Program-made: the position numbers and the translations under genes
Notes under the pieces: generated by a model
The model's database searches: none
What the model was told of the DNA's origin: nothing
The model's input: the letters and a program-made list of their open reading frames with translations, nothing else
Source: Mercenaria mercenaria
Lineage: Eukaryota; Mollusca; Bivalvia; Venerida; Veneridae
Length of the DNA: 64,000 bases
Direction of reading: 5' to 3'
Assembly (NCBI RefSeq): GCF_021730395.1
Contig: NC_069365.1
Location: 20,310,001 to 20,374,000 of the forward strand
Shown: piece after piece, positions 39,643 through 51,289 of the stretch
How the letters are laid out: every line of letters starts with the position of its first letter
Position numbering within the stretch: position 1 is the first letter of the stretch

Positions 39643-42600
39643 CAGTATAGACCCTGATACTGCCAGTTGCTGATTGGGGCCTAGGCTGCAGGCAAAGTCC
39701 ATGGTAATAGGTGTTTCATGAAGCAGCTTATTTCATAATCATGTTGCAACCTGATGTTTGTAGACGCTTGCTTATTTATTTCCCAGAATTCGGGGAATGG
39801 AGCATTAAGTATTCACCAATAGTGGCAGCTCCAGCTTTGTTATATATTCACTGTTTTTTTTTGCTCTGCTATCTATATTGTAGGTATGCAAAGAAATTCA
39901 AACTGACCTGTGCACCCTACTAACCCCAGAAACTAAACTGTTCAGTAAATTAATACACGATGATGAACTGCATGAAGTTACTTCATTTATAACTGAAAAT
40001 ACACTTGCATTTGATGACACTCCGGTCTATGTTGACCATTTAGTACAAACAAATGAAAGTGGTAATCTCTTAGCAGACTCTTCTACTGATTTCTTCAAGA
40101 ATATGACTTTAAAAATTTGACTGAAATTAGGATTTTCACTGAACCTGTACTGTCTGAGAAAGTTTACACAAACACTGAGTCTCATTATTCTGAGACATAC
40201 ACTCAGACAATTCTTCAAAATGAGTTCAATACTGCAAAGTGATTGTTATTACCAAGATAAAAAATGTGGGACTGGAAGAATGTAGTAAGTGGTTAATGGG
40301 AAATGCTACATCAGATAATCCTAATGTTTCGAAGAACTTTAAGTCTTATATGTCATTGTGTCGGCGATTATTCGACAAACATAAGCGTTTGATCAAACAT
40401 AAAACACGTGATAATACTTATGATAACTTTATGACTACTGTAGTTTCATATCCGAAAGCATTAGATGTGCCATATAAACAGTCAACGGAAAAGTCAGAAA
40501 ACTTGATATTTCTGAAAAACAAAACTGAATGTTTGGCCGAAGTAAGCTTTAAACTGGCTAAAGAAAATTCTGATTTAAAAAGTGAAATTTCACATATTCA
40601 TCAAGCACGTCATGTAAAACTTTCTACAGTAGGAAATATGAAGAGACTGAAAGATGGTATGAAAAGATTGAAAGACCGCGAGAAACAATTGTTAAAAACT
40701 AATCGAATGCTTCAGTCGCGACTGTCAGTAAAAAGTACAGAGCTGAAAAGATTGCGTTCTAAACTTAGTTATAATGAAAGATCTATAGTTTATATAAAAG
40801 CAATCAGATTAAAGCCAAATCTGCTGAGGTTGAAACCCTTAAAAGTGAAATTGAGCAAAAAGAACTTCAGATTAGTATGCAACAGTTACATGCACATAAA
40901 TTGGAAGGACAAGTAAATGATGCTATACAAGAAAATGATTGGCTACGAGAAATAGCTGACATGAATATTAAAACGTTTGATGAAGAATCACAAAGATACA
41001 CTAGTGAGTTGCAGCAGTGTGTGTTTGAACTTTTAAGTTACAATGTGTCATTTAGTACAGTGTCACCAGTTATTGAAAGTGTTCTTTCACTTGCCAAACG
41101 AAAACCTAACAAGCTTCCTAGTAAGTCAACGATTAATAATATGAATGTTCAGCGTTTGGCTTTGTCACAAAAACATATAGCGGATCAGCTAACATCAGAA
41201 ACTAATTTATGCTTGCTAAGTGACGAAACTAATAAATTCGGAACAAAGTACGAAGGTATGCATGTTACTGATAGTAGTGGTAATTACTGGGTTTGGGGAT
41301 TAGAGAAATGACTACAAAGGCAGGTAAAGATGTACTTAAATGTCTGTTGAATATTTTAGGGGATATTGACTCTGCAGGTAATGTATCTGAAAATCCTGTC
41401 TCCAAAACTATATTGAAAAACATTGCATCAACCATGTCGGATCGGGCAAGTACCCAGATGAAGTTCAATGAACTTTTAGAAGATTTTAGGACTGAGGTAT
41501 TTAAAGAGGAGCTGGGAGAGCAATGGAATGTTATGAGTGAAGATGAACAGATGTCAATCAGTCATCTGTGCAATTTCTTTTGTTCGTTGCACGCACTAGT
41601 ACATATGGCGGATATCTGTTCAAAAACCCTTATTGAAGTTGACAACGCTGCTTTTGATGAAGCTCCAATGCTGGACAAGTCTTTCAAAAAGGCTAATGAG
41701 AGTGGATCCGTAAGACTGGTACGCACATGTTGTAAAGCATTCGCAAAGGGTGCAGATGAGAAAAACGGACAATTCCAGCAATTCTCTACATATGCTCGAG
41801 AACTTTTGAAAGAAAATGGACTCAAGAGCCTACCTCTAGAACGATTTCGAGGCAACAGATTCAATATACTGTTCAGAAATGCCGGGGCTGTGTTTTTCTT
41901 AAAAGAAGAGATCAAAAACTTTCTAGATCTGGACAGCTCTAACAGACTGTTAGCTGCAGTTAAGCATGACATTAACACTCATGAATATCTTGCCGGTTGC
42001 AAAGCACTGGGGCTGATCAGCGAGTTGATCACAATACCACTGTGGGGAATGATTGAAAATGAAAGTGTTCACATAACAGAATCTGGGGCAATGTACCAAG
42101 AGGTAGTTCACTATCTTGAGAATGCTGTAGAGAACCTTGATGACTTTGTCAAAGGCAGAACCAAACTGAGCTTTTGTAATAGAGCTAACTTTGACCAGTC
42201 CCCTGTGTTCAGATCATTGATTGCTGACTGGGGGCATGATGCAATGGTGTTCATTTGTCTTCAAGCTTTGTTGCCTGCATTATGCCAACTATGCAAGAGA
42301 TTATTTAAAGACTACCTTCCAGGTGGATTGTGGCATGACAGCACAGAAAGCACCAAATATCAGACAACTGGAGTGCCAAAGCACAATAAATTTAGTGAAT
42401 CCATCTTTGGCCACATGGACAGGCTTATCAGAGAAAAGCCCAACACATCCAGATTGCTATAGAAGCTAATATAATGTTTATCCATAACAAAACAATGCGC
42501 TGGATAAAAAGCAAGTCAGACAAAGAACGAGACAAGCTCCTTTCTGAAGCAAGAAGAGATGTACGCTCACTGAGAGAAGCATCAAAGATACCGGGGGGCA

Positions 42601-43515
42601 AATAGAGATGGAAAGGCGACAGATACTGCAAGAAAAGTTGGAAAAGACACAAAGATTAGAGCAGTCTAAAGTTGAAAAGAAAGAAAAGTTGACAGATGAT
42701 ATCCAAATCTGGGGATTGTGGCAATCAGAAGAGGAGGTAGATTCAGCATTGAAAAGAATAAACAAAAAAACTGATAAAGTAACAGCTTTGAAATGCCAGC
42801 TGAGATTCAGAGAAAAAGTGTTAAGACAAAAGGCTGATGATAAGACAGTGTACAAAGTCAGCAAACGAGAAGGGAATAAATCCAAACCACTGACAATTGA
42901 AGAATTAGCCGCTAATGTTAAAACTCTGGTAAGAAACGTTTTCAACAACACTGGGGTTGGTTCGGAAGACGATGAACAGCCTGCACTGATTGTAGGACGA
43001 AAGGTCAGACACGCATTTCAGGAAAATGATGTACTTAGCTGGTACACGGGACAAGTTGTTTCACAAGTAATTCAGTACAATAAATTTTCAGCTTAATTTA
43101 CTGACTTGAAAATAGTTCTTTCAGCTTGTTGGATTTGATATTCTTACTTACTCTGTCATGTTTTTTGCACTTAGAAGCTAAAAATGTAGTTGCATGAACT
43201 AAACTAATACTTAACAAATATTAACATTTACTCAGGGTAAGCTGGTCATGTTTATATGATGATCTAAGTTAAAATTAATCAACACTTTTATTGCTTTAAG
43301 TATTAGTAATAAAATCTGTAAAAGGATCACAAAATTTCAATTGTGTAAGCTTGAAAAAATTACTGAAGGTCTTCATCTGATGGTGTCGATGTTTCAAGGT
43401 TACCTATGGTGTTTCCCCTTTTACCTGGTAGTTCTAATTATATTTAAGACAGCTAGTAATGCATTATTTTTTAAGCTGTACAAACATTTGCCTTAATGAC
43501 TGTTCAACTTTACAG

Positions 43516-43626
43516 GTCCCAGGGTTTCCAGACTGGTACAATATCAAATACTCCGGAGACAGGGCCATCTACACATACGAGCTGATGTTGGAATACAAAC
43601 GAGGGGACTTAAAATTGATTGTCTGA
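43516..43626 (+). CDS. Last exon of the four-exon gene
   Basis: The acceptor CAACTTTACAG precedes 43516. The exon encodes VPGFPDWYNIKYSGDRAIYT, then YELMLEYKRGDLKLIV and a stop. Joined to HAFQENDVLSWYTGQVVSQ of exon 3 it gives a compact beta-rich domain with the 'WY.G.V......W+.+.Y.....Y...L..+Y..GDL' pattern of Tudor/SH3-like chromatin readers. Confidence 0.62.
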   Translation, partial: VPGFPDWYNIKYSGDRAIYTYELMLEYKRGDLKLIV

Positions 43627-43734
43627 CATTTTTCTGTTTGTAAGGTATTTTAGAATAATAACATATGTATTAAATATACAGAATTGTGTCATTTTGTCAC
43701 CCCTTGAAAGAAGTTGGTGTATATTGCTTTGTAC

Positions 43735-44000
43735 ATGTCAGTTGGTTGGTCCTTAGTCTAGTCCAGCAGTGTTCAGCCTTGCAGATGACCCCTATTGATT
43801 TTGAGGTCAGAAGGTGAAAGGTCAAGGTTGCAATGACCTTAATCACAAGAAGTTTATCAAACCAATAAAACCAATAAATAGGGAAGACTTTGGTCTGCTG
43901 TCCTTATAATTGTTTGGTAGGTTGGTATTATAAATAGATTGCATCTATATATAATAAGGTCAGAGGTCAAGGTCACAAGGTCAAAAGTGGAATGTCCTAT
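43735..44000. repeat. Bivalve interspersed repeat rich in AGGTCA
   Basis: Contains TTGCAGATGACCCCTATTGA, GAGGTCAGAAGGTGAAAGGTCAAGG and GAGGTCAGAGGTCAAGGTC in sequence. This is a repeat type I recall from molluscs. Several AGGTCA half-sites are closely spaced, including a DR1 arrangement near 43961-43975. Confidence 0.55.
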
Positions 44001-45011
44001 AAGTTTTAAACATCAAACAAACATCTCTTATTGTACTTTGTCATTTACTGAGTGGTTTTGACTTAAATTTCTAGTTTATTTACGGTATCATTTGTGTATA
44101 TTAGAAAAGTGTTAAGTTGCTGCAATATTTTGACAGACATTTTCTAGAAATTCCAAATTTTCAAAAATCATGTAAAAAATCACAATATCCTCTAAATCTA
44201 AAAAGAAATGCATTTTTGAACTCAGCAAAGCATACCCTTTAAGAATATATATAGGTTTTATGTAAAAAGAAAAAAATCTGAAATAGCTCTGACCTCGCTA
44301 CTATAGGGCCAGCGCATAGGAGTTTTACCTTAAAGGTAATTGAATGCTATACACGATAGCATATATAGGCTGAGCATCGGGAAGCTGAGACAGAGACCCA
44401 GAGTTTGGTAATCTACTGAGATAGTAGGAGAGTTCCAGCTTATAGACGGTTCAGCATTATTGGCGAAGTACAGCCAAGGCATCGGGGATAAAACCTATAT
44501 GGTAGTTGAATGCTACCTATGATAGCATATAGGCGCTGAGCATCCAGGAGTCAGGGCAATCTTATAGAGTTTGAGAGGACAGAGGCCGAGCATCTGTGCG
44601 ATAGGACTCGTATGTTGTTGATTCAAAGACATTGTCTGACGGGAACTTCAACAAAAAGACCAGTCAAGTATAGAGTCTCAAGCCTATAGGAATTTGAGCT
44701 AATCATTTTTAATTGAAGATTGAAAGTTTGAAACATTTAGTGATTTGCCTGATCCCTGAAATTGTCTAGCTCATGATAGAAATCATTTACGAATCATTGG
44801 TACACGAATCATTTAGGCAAGGTAGCAAGAGGAAAATTCTATATATGAGATATTTGGTCTCACCAGCTCTACGTTTTAACAAAGGACATTCTGCATTCGT
44901 TTGTCAGCTAGTCTAAGACATAGTCACCTTAGCGATTGGACCCAAACCATTGTTCAAGATAGTAAAGGCGTAGGCACTTCCCTGGGTCATATAACCAGTA
45001 TCCTGACAATT

Positions 45012-45029
45012 TGGGGGCTCGTCCGGGAT
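45012..45029 (+). other. tRNA-Pro primer-binding site of the Gypsy fossil
   Basis: TGGGGGCTCGTCCGGGAT is the 18-base complement of the 3' end of tRNA-Pro, the same site used by gammaretroviruses such as MLV. It lies two or three bases after a CA that would end the 5' LTR, which fixes that LTR end near 45008. Confidence 0.85.
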
Positions 45030-45156
45030 CTATATCTAAGGAGGTACAGAGACTAGTGGTTTTAACGTTCTGTTGGTGTACCAGTAGGCGTTGTGACTAA
45101 AGGTAGCCTGAGCTTATAGTTGAGTTTTATAGATAGTTCCAGCGTAAAGCTTCAAG

Positions 45157-46140
45157 ATGAACTACGATAAATGGGTTGAGATGGGCGAACGTATGGGTCT
45201 CTCAGGGTCAGAGCTCATAGAGTTTGTGGATAGGAAAGAGAAAGAGTATACTGAACGTGAGGAGAAAATGCTGAGACGAGATGAAGAAAGGCGGCGTCAT
45301 GATGATGAACAACGTAGGTTTGAGGCTCAAGAAGCTAAGGAGAAACGACTGTTCGAGCTTGAACAGGCTGTGAAGAAAAGATTATTTGAGATTGAACGCT
45401 TGAAAGAAGGACGTGCTTTGAAAGAGGAAGAACGAGTTATGAAAGAACAGGAGTTGGAAATCTTAAAAATAAAAGCTGACGCCGGAGCTTTAGGAGCTGA
45501 GAAGGGTGCTGAGCACTTGAGTAGTAAAACATTGCGGCCAAGGCTACCAAAGTTCGAGGAAAGTAAAGATGATTATGGATGCATACCTAAAACGATTTGA
45601 ACGGTTTGCAAAAAGCCAGGGATGGAAAGAAGAGACATGGACTGTGATCCCTGCATTGAAAAAAGCAGTGCTGAAACGTTATCAGTTGACAGAGGAAGGT
45701 TTTAGATTAAAGTTTAGAGAATGCAAGCCAGAGCGTGGTGAAACTGTTTTTCAGTTTATGGCAAGGCTGGACAGGTATTTCAGTCGATGGACAGAAATGG
45801 CAGAAGTTGACAATACGTTTGAAATGCTGAAAGACCTCGTGATCAGAGAACAGTTCATCCAAACTTGTTCCAAGGACCTTGCTTTATTCTTAAAGGAATG
45901 AGTTGCAAAGTCGAGAGCTGAGATTACACTGTTGGAAGAACAATATATTGAAGCTCATGGTGGCTCTATCACATCTAACCGGTTGAATAGAAGTAATTTG
46001 CCTTGCAGCAAAGAACCACAGCCTTCGACCGAGGTTCAGCCAGTGTCCCAGCCTACATAAAGAGAAAAGCCAGCTTTTAAGAAGCCCATATGTTTCATAT
46101 GTAATGAGGAAGGTCATATAGCACGAGAATGCAGAGACCT
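45157..46140 (+). pseudogene. Gag region of the Gypsy fossil
   Basis: It starts MNYDKWVEMGERMGLSGSEL. A Glu/Arg/Lys-rich coiled coil is followed by a SCAN/capsid-like helical region (KRYQLTEEGFRLKFRECKPE, then FQFMARLDRYFSRW) and a CCHC knuckle. The region is treated as a broken fossil and not resolved further. Confidence 0.7.
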
Positions 46141-47035
46141 ATCCAAGAGGAAAGTAAGCGGTGCAGATTTAGCTAGTAGGGGATCCTATGAGGAAAGACA
46201 CAGAAATAGGCATGCAATGCAAGAGTCTACACCCACAGACTGGAGAAAGGAGGGCCAAGCGCAGAAAGACAGACAGTCGGATGACAGAAAAGTTGCAGCA
46301 ATATCATTAGATGACGAACGTTTAAAAGACTGCATAGAAGATGGACGACTAATGTTAGCACATGGAAAATCCATTTCGGTTATAGCAAGCACCTGTACCA
46401 TTGATTCAACAAACGGTGAAAGGAACTTGATATTGAAGAAAGGATATATAGGTGATAAAGAAGTTCGAGGTGCGAGCTGGCGGCTGTCAGGAAGGATCAC
46501 GTATCAGAGAATCAAATATTGGATAAGACGTATCTTATGGTTGCGATTGATGGACGTTCAAGGACAGTTCCTGCAGCAAAGATACAAATTGATACACCAT
46601 ATTTTACAGGTGAAATTGAGGCAATGGTTGTGCCAAATATGATATGCGATTTGATAATCGGTAATATAAAGGGAGTTTCAGATAAGCCAGACATAAACTG
46701 GAAAATCCGAGATGAAAGACAGTCTTCATCCGGCGAAGATATTGCTGCAACTGGGATGACGGAAACCCAGCATGCAATAAATATAGGTATTACAGAACCC
46801 TCTGAGGTTTGCGAAGTCAAAGAGCAAACGTTTAATGTTGAGCAAATGAAAATTGCTCAGAAAGATGATGAGACGTTACAGAAACTTTGGACTTATGCTA
46901 AAGATAAGGCGAAACTGAAAACAAAAAGAGGTTTCGAAGTGAGGAAAAACGTATTATATATGATCCTCGAGGAGAAGAAGAGCAGAGTTGTTAAACAGAT
47001 AGTAGTCCCAACACAGTTCAGGAGAAGTCATCGGA

Positions 47036-47442
47036 CCGTTTCGCTGTATTTTTTTTTCAGATATAAAACGTGCTACTTTGGTGATTTACTACTTTCGAAA
47101 AATAAATTCTCATAGAAATCATAGAAAAATACAAAGACACATTAAAACACAAAAGCACTAGCGCTCGTCCAATGAATGAAAAAATATTTGCTGGGAAAAA
47201 AGGTGAATTTATTTCAAGGTAAGACTACAAGCATTCGTATGTTTGCTCATAGTCTTATTGTTTTCATTATTCTTAAATGTTCCACCTTTCATGTACAAAA
47301 CACGTGCAATATGCACTTGTAATTAGGAATGCATTTGTAAATTTAAATCAATAGTACAGGTACTCAAATTGCACTTGCAAATGCGTAAATTTCAAAATCC
47401 ACACGTCATTGAAAGGAGACGTATATATACAGACGTGCGTAT

Positions 47443-47537
<95 letters not shown>

Positions 47538-48781
47538 CACCTACATATTTGTGCGTTACATGTACTTATAATTAATTACATGCACTTATATATCTATGCT
47601 TGCACGTATATTTTGAAACGTGTACAAACGTAGCTAAAATTGAAAAGTTGAATCTGTTACATTTTAAGCTCGAGTTTCGAATAAAAAATAGAGCTTTTGC
47701 ACTCTCTCCAGCGTCGGTGTCGGCGTCGCCGTTGGTTTAAGTTTTTTTATATAAAGTAAAACATCTGTAATACTAGCTTTACTGAGACGAAATCTATCCA
47801 AAATCCAAATCGTCGTACATAACGAAAGGGTTTGCTCAGTCCCGTATCATTCCCTCCCTCCTCAACATTTCTGCTTTAACTTCATACTGGAAATTTAAAT
47901 CCATGTCTTAATATTCCGCCTCAATCTTTTCTTAAACCACCTATGCCCCAGGTTTAAAACAACAATAGAAAGATAAGCCATTGCTGACACCGCTCAAAGT
48001 AGAAAAATCCAATTGAAGGTTTAACTTTTGTCGAGCCCCGTTATTCACGTGCTGACTAAATCGTTGTAAATAAGTCAGAGCTTAAGTCATTACTTAATAG
48101 TTGAAAAACTGGCCAAAACTATCCATTATGTGAAAGAATGGACAATCTCGGCGCGTTACGTCCACATAATGGACAGTTTTCGGCTTTTCTCCTTTACATA
48201 ATGATAGCTGATATTTTCACATTTTGGACAACAACTTTCAATCGACTGAAGGGGGGGCATAACTTGATTCATAGCTAGGTTACAAGTGAGGTAGTGAAAA
48301 AGATGAGAAGCATAACTCTGCCTTACCTCATTATATTTTTTCGCCACTTTTTCCCTGAACTGTTCTTTTTTTGAAAAGTTAGGACTATACCATTGATTTA
48401 TTGAAGAGAACTGAATGACAAGTCTTTTGGCCGGTTGCAAGACAACTATAATCTAAAGTTAAGTGAGAGCTATTGTGATCCGCCGATCAAACGGGTTGCA
48501 TGAAACGCCTTCGTAGGTAACCGTTACAATTCTTGGCCAAGATAAGGCTGGGTTGCACGACAAAATTTTCATGGTAATGATTTCTGAGTGGACACTTCTT
48601 GTACAAACTTGGTTGTTTGTAGGTTTATCGCCGAGTCAAAGCATATTTCATTTATGTACATGGTTTGTTTTCAATTGTACATTAGGTAAATTAAAATATG
48701 TCTGTGTTTGATTACCTGGATATGTTTGAGGAACTTGATAGAATTCAAATATAAATATATAATAATAATGATGTTACTTAC
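47036..48781. other. Non-coding stretch
   Basis: Holds the compound microsatellite (47445-47535), a remnant of the 'acaagagctgtc' repeat end (47690-47760) and a short hairpin (ACTATCCATTATGTG / CACATAATGGACAGT near 48118-48176). A minus-strand frame at 48156-48440 contains EQFREKVAKKYNE followed by a donor-like GTAAGG, which faintly recalls a SANT/Myb exon. Confidence 0.4.
47445..47535. repeat. (AT)n(GT)n compound microsatellite
   Basis: About 46 bases of AT repeats run straight into about 45 bases of GT repeats. The Tyr-Ile and Cys-Val frames here are by-products. Confidence 0.95.
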
Positions 48782-48922
48782 TATCTCCTTCAAGTCCTCC
48801 TCCTTTTGAAACAGTATCTTCGCATTGTTGCATTTGCTTTCTATGATCTTATTTTTCTCTACAAGCTCTATTAAAACTTCTTTCTCGTAAGGAGAAAATA
48901 ACACGCCCTTTTGCGTGGGCAT
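48782..48922 (-). CDS. Possible first exon of a Myb/SANT-like DNA-binding protein
   Basis: The minus-strand ATG at 48922 opens MPTQKGVLFSPYEKEVLIEL, then VEKNKIIESKCNNAK and QKEEDLKEI, and reaches a canonical GTAAGT donor at 48781. The 'FS..E..+L++LV.+...IIE.K......+KE..W.+I' pattern is that of Myb_DNA-bind_5/MSANTD-type domains, which occur in host genes and as partners of PIF/Harbinger transposases. The usual tryptophan is replaced here. The next exon was not found, so it may be a fragment. Confidence 0.42.
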
Positions 48923-48929
48923 CTTCAAT

Positions 48930-49369
48930 TTGATAATGCTATACCGTGTATACACATACACCCACTATACATGTAAATGCTTAAATAAACATGATTCGCC
49001 GATCATCCTTTACACAGCTGAGTAAGACTTGAAATTTTCATGCGCAACCCATTTGACTCCGGGATAATCTCGAGGTTATAGGTAGATAACTCAAACCCGC
49101 CGCTCAACGTTGATCCACCAGTTATCGGACGATCTGTCCAGCAACCGGCCATTTATGTCGCATTGAATGTAAAGAGAGCATTTGAAAGCATAAACAGCGT
49201 TATGTTTTCTTTCATTCCATTCAGACAAACATAAATAATTTACCATCTAACTCAAGTAACCTTTGTATTGTATAATAAACAACAAACAATAAATAGGAGT
49301 AGTCAACGGGCAAACTAATTTATTTCAATTTTGTAATATATTAATCACTCATACACGATGGTATTGGGT

Positions 49370-49414
<45 letters not shown>

Positions 49415-50206
49415 ACAGACTGTGGTAATTGTGTCCATGCACTTATACAATTGAATTATCCTGAAAAAAATGATACAAAATGTATCAGAAATCTGTCCCA
49501 GTATACCATCCTAACACACTAAACACATTCACATTGATGGCTTCAGTATCCAAAAAAAACACTGATTGTGTGGTTGTGTCCATGCACTTAACATTAGCCG
49601 AAGAATAGAATTAAATTAAATGTCTCAGAAATCATCCGCTCTTATCCAATAGAAACATAAATCCTTTCGCAACTTCTAGCGACAAAAAAAATCGTTTATC
49701 TACAAAAGAGAAAGCAAAATATAATATATGTATACATAGAATCTTTTAAAATGCTATCATTACTTTCATTGAACAAATTCTGAGATCTCATACTTAGGCA
49801 AAATATGAAGCAAACAATGGATTAAAGGTGACAGGTAATCCGTATGTGACATAGACAGATCACCTGAACTTATCAAATAATATGGAAAGTAAAAATGTAT
49901 TTACTTCATTGTCACTATATTGTAACTGCATTTGTATTTACGAAATCTCAGTTTATTTAAACAAATGTGAGACTAAACAGTAAGGATAAATAAACGTATG
50001 GGTGGGCGGGAGGGAAATTAATAGAACAAAACTGTTCGCCCGTTGAACCTCGAATAACCTATTCCCGTCTTTTCTGTGTCTTAAATAAGCACAGGTCAGC
50101 TACGTAACTTTATCCTACTTTCCTTATAAGGAAAATCAATGAAGTAAGAAGAACCGGTTAAAACGTACGATGGCAAACAGGTGACATCCGCAACACTTTA
50201 TTTATA
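48930..50206. other. Non-coding stretch
   Basis: Contains an (AT)n tract (49373-49412) and a loosely repeated TGTGTCCATGCACTTA about 150 bp apart (near 49430 and 49583). No gene is recognised. Confidence 0.45.
49373..49412. repeat. (AT)n microsatellite
   Basis: About 40 bases of alternating A and T. Confidence 0.9.
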
Positions 50207-50449
50207 TTGTGGCCACAACTTAGTAAATTGTGGCCACAACTTAGTACATCGTGGCCACGACTTATTATATTGTGGCCACAACTTTGAAAATTGTGGCCAC
50301 GAGTTTTTATATTGTGGCCACAACTTAGCATCTTGTGGCCACAACTTAGTAAATTGTGGCCACAAGTTATTATATTGTGGTCACAACTTAGTAAATTGTG
50401 GTCACAATTTATTAAGTTGTGGCCACAATATAATAACTCGCGGCCACGA
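50207..50449. repeat. Array A: 12 units of a 21-bp palindrome repeat
   Basis: The 12-bp palindrome TTGTGGCCACAA (variants TCGTGGCCACGA, TTGTGGTCACAA) recurs 12 times, with starts at 50207, 50228, 50249 and so on to 50438. The spacing is exactly 21 bp. The 9-bp spacer is typically CTTAGTAAA. The Cys-Gly-His-Asn frames across it are repeat by-products on both strands. Confidence 0.95.
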
Positions 50450-51289
50450 CATAGATTAGCCAATCGAAACGACCGTTTTATCATTGCCGTTGTATAGAAA
50501 GGGTAGGGACAGAGTGCGAAATGGACGCGCATGAAAGTGTCTACGTCCCAGCAAAGGGTTAGACAGGAATGGAAGATAGATAGATGGATGGACGGACGGA
50601 CGGATGAATGGATTGGATGGTACCTACCTACCTACCTATTTATTTGTCTGTCCGTCCATCCGTCTATCTATCTTCCATTCCTGTCTTAACCTTTGCAGGG
50701 ACGTAGACACTTTTGTGCGCGTCCATTTCGTATGGTTAATTTCTGCCATTTTGCGTTTTCGCCCCGCGACCCCGTCGAGCGAAAACACGAGAATTAACAA
50801 GTTAAAATGGCGGGGACGCAGGCCAAAAACTCGCTATTTAGCGGGGACGCAGAGCAAAAACACGATAATTAGCGGGGTCGCGGGGCGAGATTTAGTTACT
50901 GGTATGTCGGGGGCGCGGAGCGAAAACACGATAATTAGCGCTGCTTAAACGTCGAGTTCTCGCACCGCGCCCCCGACATTCCAGTTACTAAATCTCGCCC
51001 CGCGACCTTGCTAATTATCATGTGTTCGCTCCTCGCCCCCGACATACCAGTTACTTAATCTCGCCCCGCGGAGTTTCGGCCTGCATCCCCGCCATTTTAA
51101 CTTGTTAATTCTCGTGTTTTCGCTCGACGAGGTCGCAGGGCGAAAATTTTATCTAATTGGACGAAAACGCGAAATGGCAGAAATCAGCAAGCTTACAAAA
51201 TGGACGCGCACAAAAGAGTGTACGTCCCTGCAAAGGTTAAGGCAGGAATGGAAGATAGATAGACGGTCGTTCGAATTGGCTAATTTAAG
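50450..51289. repeat. Composite palindrome core between the two arrays
   Basis: Nested inverted segments. The block GACGCGCA..TACGTCCC.GCAAAGG..GGAATGGAAGATAGATAG occurs near 50524 (+), 50640-50730 (-) and 51204 (+). A GC-rich, CpG-rich core (about 50750-50940) is mirrored by 50945-51180, sharing TCGCCCCGCGACC, AAAACACGAGAATTAACAAG and CCCCGACAT. A (GGAT/GGAC)n versus (GTCC/ATCC)n hairpin centres near 50617. The motif ATTAGCCAATCGAA borders array A and TTCGAATTGGCTAAT borders array B. No protein is supported. Confidence 0.85.

Larger units (their letters stand above)
38184..43626 (+). pseudogene. Four-exon gene: coiled coil, RNase-H-like core, Tudor-like tail
   Basis: Exons 38184-38369, 38718-38891, 39884-43066 and 43516-43626 are bounded by GT..AG and join in phase 0. 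The start is MMSGSEEDVI. Exon 2 holds the duplicated acidic motif VNSYSDSDEAV. Exon 3 encodes a long coiled coil (about 40500-40990), then LLSDETNKFGTKYEGMHVTD (~41215), TMSDRAST (~41435) and FFCSLHALVHMAD (~41575). That D..D..C-x2-H order resembles hAT-type RNase-H transposases. Exon 4 completes a Tudor-like domain (WYTGQVVSQ joined across the intron to VPGFPDWYNIKYSGD). Exon 3 is interrupted by about six single-base shifts near 40100, 40230, 40790, 41300, 42430 and 42595, several in short homopolymers, with few other stops. It is either a recent pseudogene or an intact gene with consensus errors. The family has no name I know. Confidence 0.65.
44280..47035 (+). mobile_element. Ty3/Gypsy LTR retrotransposon (fossil, broken)
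   Basis: LTR-like DNA from about 44280 to 45008 (start uncertain) is followed by a primer-binding site, a gag with a long charged coiled coil and a SCAN/capsid-like region, a CCHC knuckle (CFICNEEGHIAREC), an aspartic-protease-like region (MVAIDGRSRTVPAAKIQIDT) and a segment resembling the N-terminal part of an integrase. No second LTR was found. The element is clearly broken, with several breaks and parts missing, and is older than the Polinton by appearance. Confidence 0.75.

Noticed and set aside
47369-47633. Tyr-Ile/Cys-Val repeat proteins
   Set aside because: By-product of the (AT)n(GT)n microsatellite.
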